Part shown: piece by piece, positions 57,243 to 64,000 of the stretch | How the letters are laid out: every line of letters starts with the position of its first letter | How positions within the stretch are numbered: the stretch's first letter is position 1 | NCBI GenBank assembly: GCA_023662865.1 | Contig: JAMPIK010000002.1 | Location: 1-64,000, forward strand | Direction of reading: 5' to 3' | DNA from: Prevotella sp. | GTDB lineage: Bacteria; Bacteroidota; Bacteroidia; Bacteroidales; Muribaculaceae | DNA length: 64,000 nt | Position numbers and translations under genes: made by a program | Notes under the pieces: generated by a model | The model's input: the letters and a program-made list of their open reading frames with translations, nothing else | What the model was told of the DNA's origin: nothing | Databases searched by the model: none

Positions 57243-58518
57243 CCCTTAGCAGCTTGTGTCCCATGCGGCAATGCAAGCACTCGCCGCGTTCGCAGTATTG
57301 CCGCTTGATATGCAGAAGTGCTTGACTCTCAAATGCGTCAGCCGGCTGAAAACCGGCTACGTCATCCCACATTTTCATCACTGAATTGCGCTCGGCCGGC
57401 AACTTGCGCCACAGTGCTTCTCCAAGCTCTTCAAGCAAATAATCACCGCGGTACACCCCATACGCATGATAAAGAGGAGCGACAACATTTATAAGCAACA
57501 CTGCGGCCATATCCTCACTCACAGCCTTTTTGTAGCTTCGGGCAGTGGCCGGTCCAAAAGTAAAATGGTGCTCCCAATATCCGTCAAACTCCACATCAAA
57601 CAGGCTCATTAATTTCTCGACATCGGCCTGTGCCTCAATCATTTCCGAAAACAGTGACTGCACTCGCTGAAGCAGTCGTGCCAAGAAAGCCAACTTTCTA
57701 TGCGGCATATTCCCCGGGCGTGTGCCGGACATTCGCCATACCGATGCCGGCAGTGGGGTGAGGGAATATCTGTGCGCCAAAAACAGAAACTCCTCTCGCA
57801 AGGCGAAATAATAACTGTCTTCCTTTTCCGGACGTGCCGCTGTCAGCAGTCCTGCGCACCCCAACAAGAGAGCTTCAAGCTCAAACAGTGAATCGGAATG
57901 AAAGCCGATTATATTCAGTGGCAGCGAACGCGCCAATCGCTCGAAAGGCTCACTGTTAAGTCCGAACCCCAACGCACGAGCCAACGCCACAAACAGCCCT
58001 TGCGACCAGTCGCCTCCGGCACCATCGATATATCCTTTCAACCGCTCGCTCTTCTCCTCAAGCCGCTCCATGCCCGCACGCTCAAGCCAGTCAAGCATAT
58101 TCAGACGCGGCATATCCCGTATCCACGATGCACATCGTATAGGCTTCGAACTGTGGCACAACGCGCTGTATTGTTCAGCCGTCTGCTCGTTAAACGGCAA
58201 CAGAAGTTGCGGAATACCCGACCCGTCTGAGCGTGTCACATGAGTGTCGGAAACACTGACAACGTGCAGTATCACAGAGTCATACGCCAAATCCTTGTCA
58301 TGGCCATGCCGATGCCAGTCTGATGCTTTCAGATGCAACTCCACATTCCCGGCCCAGGCCATGCCGTCAATATCCACACGCGCATTGAAGAAGTCCGGCC
58401 CCGAACTCGTATTCAGAGTACCCGGGTGCACAATCCGCAGCGACCGCCCGTCCACAAGCTGCCGGTCCGACTCTCCATAAAGCCGCCACTGCCACATATA
58501 CTGCATAATCTTCTCCAT
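57202..58518 (-). CDS. DUF2851 family protein
   Basis: A soluble protein of about 438 residues starting MEKIMQYMWQWRLY. It shows HPGTLNTSSGPDFFNARVDIDGMAWAGNVELHLKASDWHRHGH, the characteristic N-terminal region of DUF2851 proteins, whose Asp/Glu/His pattern resembles nuclease-like folds. The C-terminus has a Cys cluster (CERGECLHCRMGH). An upstream Met at 58533 is possible. The overlap with the converging gene means the two transcripts are antisense at their ends. Function is not established. Confidence 0.8.
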   Translation of the reverse strand: MEKIMQYMWQWRLYGESDRQLVDGRSLRIVHPGTLNTSSGPDFFNARVDIDGMAWAGNVELHLKASDWHRHGHDKDLAYDSVILHVVSVSDTHVTRSDGSGIPQLLLPFNEQTAEQYSALCHSSKPIRCASWIRDMPRLNMLDWLERAGMERLEEKSERLKGYIDGAGGDWSQGLFVALARALGFGLNSEPFERLARSLPLNIIGFHSDSLFELEALLLGCAGLLTAARPEKEDSYYFALREEFLFLAHRYSLTPLPASVWRMSGTRPGNMPHRKLAFLARLLQRVQSLFSEMIEAQADVEKLMSLFDVEFDGYWEHHFTFGPATARSYKKAVSEDMAAVLLINVVAPLYHAYGVYRGDYLLEELGEALWRKLPAERNSVMKMWDDVAGFQPADAFESQALLHIKRQYCERGECLHCRMGHKLLRATCGSSRTSCRRV

Positions 58519-58586
58519 AACTCCGCCTGTCAAAATGCAAAGTTACAAAAAAATCACATACCCCCTTAAAAAATCATGTGAATATT

Positions 58587-58617
58587 ATTGAACTTTGGTG
58601 AAATTTCACTAATTTTG
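58587..58617 (+). promoter_or_regulatory. Promoter of the fumarate reductase operon
   Basis: ATTG (58587-58590) and TAATTTTG (58610-58617) are 19 bp apart, matching the Bacteroidota -33/-7 arrangement. The predicted leader before the frdC ATG is about 105 nt. Confidence 0.6.
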
Positions 58618-58729
58618 CACGATATTACGGATGTCGGCAATAAGCCTCGGACGTGTAGCCGCCGTTCGTCTGACCATGGAAATTAAAATAACAAAAATAA
58701 TTAACTAACCCTAAACAACAGACAACGCT

Positions 58730-59833
58730 ATGTGGTTAACAAGCTCATCTGTAGGACGTAAGTTCATTATGGCCCTTACGGGCGCAGCACTCGTCCTATT
58801 CGTAACTTTTCACTGCTTGATGAACAGCGTCGCCATTTTCTGGCCCACGGCTTACAACGCCGTCTGCGAGTTTCTGGGCGCAAATTGGTATGCCCTGATT
58901 GCCTCCGCCGGACTGGCTCTGCTCATCTTCATTCACATTATCTACGCCTGCTGGCTCACTGTGATGAACCGCAAGGCTCGCGGTAACGTGCGCTATTCAG
59001 TTGAGGTTCGCCCCAAAACTGTGGAGTGGTCCTCAAAGAATATGCTCGTGCTCGGCATCGTGGTAGTAGCCTTCCTTTGCGTACACATGTACCAGTTCTG
59101 GGCTAAAATGCAGCTCGTTGAGGTGCTTGGCTGCGAGGGTGAGTTCCCCGCTGCCGCCGGCACTCTCTTCCTGCAGGAAGCCTTCTCTTGCTGGGTAACT
59201 CCCGTATGCTACGCTATCGGTTTCATCGCCCTCTGGTTCCACCTCAACCATGGTTTCTGGTCAATGTTCCAGTCAGTGGGTTGGGACAACACCACTTGGA
59301 TTCCGCGCCTCAAATGCATCGGCAAATGCTGGGTAGGCATTGTGATGGTGCTCTTCTTCATCCAAATCGGTGTGTTCACTTTCAATGCAAACCGCAAATA
59401 TTACCTCACCGATGAGGCTCTCCGCGGTCAGTATCAGGAAATGATTATCAACAGCTTGACAAAACATGCAGATGCTTCAATGAAGCCCATGATCGAGCAG
59501 TTGGCTAATGCTGATTTCAAAACCGCTTCCGAGCAAGTACGCGTAACCGCCGCTCAGGGTGGTATCGTGTTCGGCGTATACGAAACTCCGGAATATCAAA
59601 ACGCAATCAAAGGCGTTGCCGAGCTTCAGACAGAGTATGCCAACATGAAAGAGTTTATCCCCGCTCTTGAAAGCGCAGCCAAAACATTCGAGGCTCTTGA
59701 CCCGGCTTCCGATGAACTCAAGGCGCAGATTGAAAGCATCAACAATCAGAAAGAAGTTATTAAGGATCAAATAATGCAAGGTGTTGAGCAGCTCAAATAC
59801 CGCCAACAGATGCAAGGTGAAATGCCCTACTAA
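58730..59833 (+). CDS. frdC: Fumarate reductase/succinate dehydrogenase cytochrome b subunit, extended
   Basis: The 367-residue membrane anchor holds haem and quinone sites for the FrdAB catalytic pair. The first 225 residues carry the five helices of the family with candidate haem His residues in VTFHCLMNS, IFIHIIYACW, CVHMYQFW and WFHLNHGFW. The usual length in Bacteroidales is near 225-230. Here a further 140 residues follow the last helix: a polar, helical domain with coiled-coil-like ends (QIESINNQKEVIKDQIMQGVEQL). The extension is in frame and conserved in base composition with the gene, so it is unlikely to be a frameshift artefact. First gene of frdCAB. Confidence 0.9.
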   Translation: MWLTSSSVGRKFIMALTGAALVLFVTFHCLMNSVAIFWPTAYNAVCEFLGANWYALIASAGLALLIFIHIIYACWLTVMNRKARGNVRYSVEVRPKTVEWSSKNMLVLGIVVVAFLCVHMYQFWAKMQLVEVLGCEGEFPAAAGTLFLQEAFSCWVTPVCYAIGFIALWFHLNHGFWSMFQSVGWDNTTWIPRLKCIGKCWVGIVMVLFFIQIGVFTFNANRKYYLTDEALRGQYQEMIINSLTKHADASMKPMIEQLANADFKTASEQVRVTAAQGGIVFGVYETPEYQNAIKGVAELQTEYANMKEFIPALESAAKTFEALDPASDELKAQIESINNQKEVIKDQIMQGVEQLKYRQQMQGEMPY

Positions 59834-59845
59834 TTTTCTCACGAT

Positions 59846-61870
59846 ATGGAAACTACAGAAAACAAAGTTAAAGTAATGAATCCGGCGGATTCCAAAATCC
59901 CCGAGGGTCCTGTCGCAGAGAAATGGACCAACTATAAGGCTCATCAGAAATTGGTGAACCCCGCCAACAAGCGTCGCCTTGATGTTATTGTTGTAGGTAC
60001 CGGTCTCGCCGGTGCTTCCGCAGCTTCAACTCTTGCAGAGCTCGGCTTCAATGTCCTCAACTTCTGCATATCCGACAGTCCGCGCCGCGCTCACTCCATC
60101 GCCGCTCAGGGTGGTATCAACGCTGCCAAGAATTATCAGAACGACGGCGACTCAATCTATCGCCTCTTCTATGATACTGTAAAGGGTGGTGACTATCGCG
60201 CTCGCGAAGCCAACGTTTACCGTCTGGCCGAGGTGTCGAACAATATCATCGACCAGTGTGTGGCTCAAGGTGTGCCTTTCGCTCGCGAATACGGAGGTCT
60301 GTTGGCCAACCGTTCATTCGGCGGTGCGCAGGTTTCCCGTACATTCTACGCAAAAGGTCAGACCGGCCAGCAGCTCCTTCTCGGTGCTTATTCAAGCCTC
60401 AACCGCCAGATTGAGGCCGGCAAAGTGAAGAGCTTCAACCGCTATGAGATGCACGATGTAGTGCTTATCAAAGACAAAGACGGCATTGAACGCGCTCGCG
60501 GTATCATCGCCAAGAACCTCGTTACCGGCAAGTTCGAGCGTTTCGCCGCTCACGCCGTAGTTATCGCCACCGGTGGTTACGGAAACACTTACTTCCTGTC
60601 CACCAACGCAATGGCCTGCAACGTAAGTGCAGCAATGGCTTGCTATCGCAAAGGTGCATACTTCGCAAACCCCGCATACGTTCAGATTCACCCCACTTGT
60701 ATTCCGGTACACGGCGACAAGCAGTCCAAGCTGACCCTCATGTCAGAGTCTCTGCGTAACGACGGCCGCATCTGGGTGCCCAAGAATATTGAAGATGCAA
60801 AAGCTCTTCAAAACGGTACCAAGAAGGGCTCCGACATTCCCGAAGAAGAGCGCGACTACTATCTGGAGCGCCGCTACCCGGCATTCGGTAACCTCGTGCC
60901 TCGCGACGTGGCTTCTCGTGCTGCCAAAGAGCGTTGCGACCACGGCTTCGGCGTGAACAACACCGGACTTGCTGTCTTCCTCGACTTCTCTGAGGCTATC
61001 AACCGCCTTGGCATTGACGTGGTTCGTCAGCGTTACGGCAACCTCTTCGATATGTATGAGGAAATCACCGACGTTAACCCCGGTCAGCTCGCTAATACAA
61101 TCAACGGTGTGAACTACTACAACCCGATGATGATCTTCCCCGCTATCCACTACACAATGGGTGGTATCTGGGTAGACTATGAGCTGCAGACTTCCGTAAA
61201 GGGTTTGTTCGCAATCGGCGAATGTAACTTCTCCGACCACGGTGCAAACCGCCTCGGTGCTTCCGCACTTATGCAGGGTCTTGCCGACGGTTACTTCGTA
61301 CTCCCGTACACTATTCAGAACTATCTGAGCGACCAGATTACAGTGCCTCACTTCACCACCGACACTCCCGAATTTGACGCTGCCGAAGAAAGCTGCATCA
61401 AGACAGAGAGAGACCTTATGAACATCAAGGGTAAACGTTCCGTTGACTCAATCCATAAGGAACTCGGCCACATCATGTGGGAATATGTCGGCATGGCTCG
61501 CACCAAGGAAAGTCTTGAGACGGCCCTCGGCAAACTCAAGGAAATCCGCAAAGTCTTCGAGACAGACTTGTTTATCCCCGGCAAAGCCGAAGGCATGAAC
61601 ATCGAGCTTGACAAGGCATTCCGTCTGAAAGACTTCATCACCATGGGCGAACTCATCGCTTACGATGCACTCAACCGCAACGAAAGCTGCGGCGGCCACT
61701 TCCGCGAAGAGTATCAGACTCCCGAAGGTGAGGCCAAGCGTGATGACGAGCACTACTTCTATGTCTCTTGCTGGGACTATCAGGGCAACGATGAGAAAGC
61801 TCCCGAGCTCATCAAAGAACCCTTGCACTATGAAGCAATCAAGGTTCAGACTCGTAACTACAAATCATAA
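59846..61870 (+). CDS. frdA: Fumarate reductase/succinate dehydrogenase flavoprotein subunit
   Basis: A 674-residue FAD enzyme that interconverts fumarate and succinate. The dinucleotide motif [19 protein letters not shown] lies at about 49-68. His83 in [14 protein letters not shown] is the residue expected to bind FAD covalently. QIHPTCIPV and the capping-domain active site around [14 protein letters not shown] are present. It belongs to the long (B-type) soluble-subunit family of Bacteroidota. It sits 12 bp after frdC and 24 bp before frdB. In anaerobic growth it acts as the terminal reductase, with PckA supplying C4 acids. Confidence 0.96.
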   Translation: METTENKVKVMNPADSKIPEGPVAEKWTNYKAHQKLVNPANKRRLDVIVVGTGLAGASAASTLAELGFNVLNFCISDSPRRAHSIAAQGGINAAKNYQNDGDSIYRLFYDTVKGGDYRAREANVYRLAEVSNNIIDQCVAQGVPFAREYGGLLANRSFGGAQVSRTFYAKGQTGQQLLLGAYSSLNRQIEAGKVKSFNRYEMHDVVLIKDKDGIERARGIIAKNLVTGKFERFAAHAVVIATGGYGNTYFLSTNAMACNVSAAMACYRKGAYFANPAYVQIHPTCIPVHGDKQSKLTLMSESLRNDGRIWVPKNIEDAKALQNGTKKGSDIPEEERDYYLERRYPAFGNLVPRDVASRAAKERCDHGFGVNNTGLAVFLDFSEAINRLGIDVVRQRYGNLFDMYEEITDVNPGQLANTINGVNYYNPMMIFPAIHYTMGGIWVDYELQTSVKGLFAIGECNFSDHGANRLGASALMQGLADGYFVLPYTIQNYLSDQITVPHFTTDTPEFDAAEESCIKTERDLMNIKGKRSVDSIHKELGHIMWEYVGMARTKESLETALGKLKEIRKVFETDLFIPGKAEGMNIELDKAFRLKDFITMGELIAYDALNRNESCGGHFREEYQTPEGEAKRDDEHYFYVSCWDYQGNDEKAPELIKEPLHYEAIKVQTRNYKS

Positions 61871-61894
61871 AACCCCCTTTAAGAATCTAAAACA

Positions 61895-62653
61895 ATGGCA
61901 GATAATATAATGAAAGTCAACCTCAAGGTGTGGCGTCAGGCCGGCCCTAAGGAGAAAGGCGGTTTTATTACATACCGCGATGTAGAGACTACTCCCGACA
62001 CTTCTTTCCTTGAGACTCTCGACATCCTCAACGAACGTCTGATTGAGGAAGGACAGGAACCCATAGTATTCGATCACGACTGCCGCGAGGGTATCTGCGG
62101 CATGTGTTCACTCTATATCAACGGACACCCCCACGGGCCGGCTACCGGTGCTACCACTTGCCAGCTCTATATGCGCCGCTTCGCCGAGGGCGAGACAATC
62201 ACAGTGGAACCCTGGCGTTCAGCCGCTTTCCCCGTGATTAAAGACCTCATGGTAGACCGTAACGCGTTCGATAAAATCCAGCAAGCCGGCGGTTATGTAT
62301 CCTTCAACTGCGGCGGTGCTCAGGATGCCAACGCAATACCAATCAGCAAGGTTGCTGCCGATGAGGCTATGGACTCCGCTACCTGCATCGGCTGCGGTGC
62401 TTGTGTTGCCGCTTGTAAAAACGGCTCCGCAATGCTCTTCGTGTCAGCCAAGGTGAGCCAGTTTGCACTCCTGCCGCAAGGTCAGGTTGAGGCAGACCGT
62501 CGCGTACGCGCCATGGTGGCACGCATGGACGAACTCGGCTTCGGTAACTGCACCAACACCGGTGCTTGCTCCGCTGAGTGCCCCAAGCAAATCAAACTCT
62601 ACAACATCGGCCGCATGAACCGCCAGTTCATCGCCGCCAAATGCAAAGAGTAA
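61895..62653 (+). CDS. frdB: Fumarate reductase/succinate dehydrogenase iron-sulfur subunit
   Basis: A 252-residue electron-transfer subunit. The 2Fe-2S site is in [18 protein letters not shown] (about 66-83, with a further Cys in TTCQLY). The C-terminal half has [16 protein letters not shown] (about 166-181) and [13 protein letters not shown] (about 216-228) for the 4Fe-4S and 3Fe-4S clusters. It passes electrons from the FrdC quinol site to FAD in FrdA. It is the last gene of the operon, with a terminator 25 bp downstream. Confidence 0.96.
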   Translation: MADNIMKVNLKVWRQAGPKEKGGFITYRDVETTPDTSFLETLDILNERLIEEGQEPIVFDHDCREGICGMCSLYINGHPHGPATGATTCQLYMRRFAEGETITVEPWRSAAFPVIKDLMVDRNAFDKIQQAGGYVSFNCGGAQDANAIPISKVAADEAMDSATCIGCGACVAACKNGSAMLFVSAKVSQFALLPQGQVEADRRVRAMVARMDELGFGNCTNTGACSAECPKQIKLYNIGRMNRQFIAAKCKE

Positions 62654-62676
62654 CCTCAACTATACCCGCAATAAGC

Positions 62677-62709
62677 AAGGAAGCTGTCCGCCCGACGGCT
62701 TCCTTTTTT
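62677..62709 (+). terminator. Intrinsic terminator of frdCAB
   Basis: GGAAGC (62679-62684) and GCTTCC (62698-62703) close a hairpin followed by a seven-base T-run. Confidence 0.85.
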
Positions 62710-63585
62710 ATCTCAATAAATCAGATCAATATACGCTCTATATCCCGGGTACGGGCGCGATATATCGCGCCCCCCCCAACAACCGCGTGCACCCCCAACC
62801 AACGTGTGCAATGCCACCCGATTACGTGTCCCCGGAGGACGAAATCACGATTAACCCCTGGCGTGAGTCAGGGGAGTGCTTGCTAATCGGACAGATGAGT
62901 CCCGGAGGGACAATCTCAAGGTAATATCAATAGCATATACACCCCAAATTTTCCAACACCCCCATATGGGATAGATATATCGCGTACCACCCACGTGTAC
63001 AAAGCACACCGATTTACTGTAATCACAGCCAACATATATAGAACTAATGCACACGAGGCTGCTTTGCTGTTCTTTCCCGAGGTCGTCAGTGGTAAATACC
63101 CCGGTACAATATGTCGGCAAGCTCCGCACTACCGTGTATGCCCGGCTTCGGCGAAAGCAATAAAAGAAACGATGGTATATCCTCGCGGACATACCACCGT
63201 TTATGTTTTTTCCTGCCGGGGAATGTTGCGGCTCCCTTCCAGGCCGGTGCACGCACCGGAAAAGTTTACCATTATTTAACCAAACATTGTAACACGATTG
63301 GTTTTTACCAATCGCGGATCTTTTCATGCTCACGCATCAGCCGACCCTTTTAACCAAACTTTACTGTCCGGCTTTCTCACGAAAGTTAATCGGACGTGTG
63401 TATTCCTAATCAAATGCCTTGATTGAGAATTAATATCTCAAAATCGTATGAAAACAAATCTATCGTGTTTTAGCGTCTACAAATTTATAATATTTTTGCA
63501 AAAAGACAATGATTTTTTTGCAAAAAATGAATATAAAACTGCAAGCAATTAGTAGTCAATGAATTGCACAGACGCAAAAATATTG
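62710..63585. other. Gene-free, palindrome-rich intergenic region
   Basis: About 880 bp with no supported gene. It has a perfect 20-bp palindrome centred on GCGATATATCGC (62753-62772), a C-run of about 10, a CCCCTG/CAGGGG hairpin (62855-62874), and a GTCCCGGAGGGAC palindrome (62899-62911). Its right third is AT-rich, next to the stop of the edge gene. It looks like accumulated small repeats. Confidence 0.45.
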
Positions 63586-64000
63586 TCAATCTTCTTTCGG
63601 GGGTACAAATTGGTAGGCTCCGAGTGTTGGTGCGCCTTGCTGCAAGCGGTCTGTTCCGTCCATATCAAAGCGGCAAAGCGGTGTGACGAACGCGGGATTT
63701 CCCGCTCCGATAGCCGGGGAGTCCGGCTTTACGCGATAGTTGAAGATATAGTCGTTGCGCACTGTGTAGAAGAGAGGGTCGGCATCCCACAGGCATGAGA
63801 TGAAGTTGGCATCATCGTTGCCGGCAGAGCGGAAAAGGGTGTTGCGGAAGTAGACATTCGAGTTGGTGAGGTCCGGCATGTTCAAATCCGCCGCAAGGCC
63901 GTATACAATGCAATTGTTAAAAGAGGCGGCTATGAGCGGAGAGGTGCTCTCTTCGGAGGGAAGCACGTTATACAATCCGATGATTGAAGCGTATGGTGCC
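63586..64000 (-). CDS. Beta-helix-type surface protein, 3' end only
   Basis: An open frame enters from the right edge and ends at 63586. The visible 138 residues show short strand-turn units (FNNCIVYGLAADL, NSNVYFRNTLFRSAG) and the ending DSPAIGAGNPAF, then RFDMDGTDRLQQGAPTLGAYQF. These are the classic last turns of right-handed parallel beta-helix or choice-of-anchor proteins in Bacteroidota. The rest of the protein lies outside the window, so substrate and export signals cannot be judged. Confidence 0.7.
   Translation of the reverse strand, partial: APYASIIGLYNVLPSEESTSPLIAASFNNCIVYGLAADLNMPDLTNSNVYFRNTLFRSAGNDDANFISCLWDADPLFYTVRNDYIFNYRVKPDSPAIGAGNPAFVTPLCRFDMDGTDRLQQGAPTLGAYQFVPPKED

Overview
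The window looks like a gut Bacteroidales chromosome, most likely Muribaculaceae-like. This is inferred from gene content, not from a search. The supporting signs are Bacteroidota -7 boxes (TAnnTTTG) ahead of several genes, a DUF2795 gene, a MurF-alanine racemase fusion, a frdCAB-type fumarate reductase operon, large secreted proteins with Bacteroidota C-terminal tails, and Bacteroides-type conjugative element genes. An oxalate degradation operon is also compatible with this family.

Layout. Positions 1-12.5 kb are nested mobile DNA. An integrase cut by the left edge belongs to one element. That element has apparently inserted into the methylase-helicase gene of a second element, which also carries a DUF1896 gene, a degenerate topoisomerase III-like gene, a DUF4099/DUF3945 gene, small HTH genes and its own integrase (11.0-12.4 kb) beside repeated att-like sequences. 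The chromosome resumes at 12.6 kb with DUF2795, an MFS exporter and ogt. The oxalate operon follows at 14.9-19.1 kb (frc, oxc, AEC transporter), with the same gene trio as E. coli yfdWUV. Then come a frameshifted TPR pseudogene, pckA, an outer-membrane barrel gene, tRNA-Gln, a carboxypeptidase-regulatory-like gene, an outer-membrane phospholipase A gene and two membrane-protein genes.

The right half starts with a 1860-residue repeat-containing secreted protein. It continues with phoH and sufB, a lipoprotein, a TonB-domain protein, a toxin-like remnant, an OMF-MFP-RND efflux operon and a patch of small membrane proteins with a broken gene. After these come a 979-residue secreted protein, the DUF2723-murF/alr-membrane protein operon, DUF2851, frdCAB, a 0.9 kb repeat-rich gap and the 3' end of a beta-helix-type surface protein.

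How the genes work together. Frc and Oxc would convert oxalate to formate and CO2, with the AEC protein as the probable carboxylate carrier. PckA and fumarate reductase are the two ends of the phosphoenolpyruvate-to-succinate branch used by anaerobic Bacteroidales. Several genes serve the envelope (MurF-Alr, PldA, RND pump, TonB-like, surface proteins).

The most unusual signal is a pair of 94-nt intergenic elements (36875-36968 and 50263-50356). They align without gaps, share an identical 37-nt tail, and have hairpin stems that differ at five base pairs while every pair is compensated. This suggests an undescribed structured RNA leader or a small repeat family.
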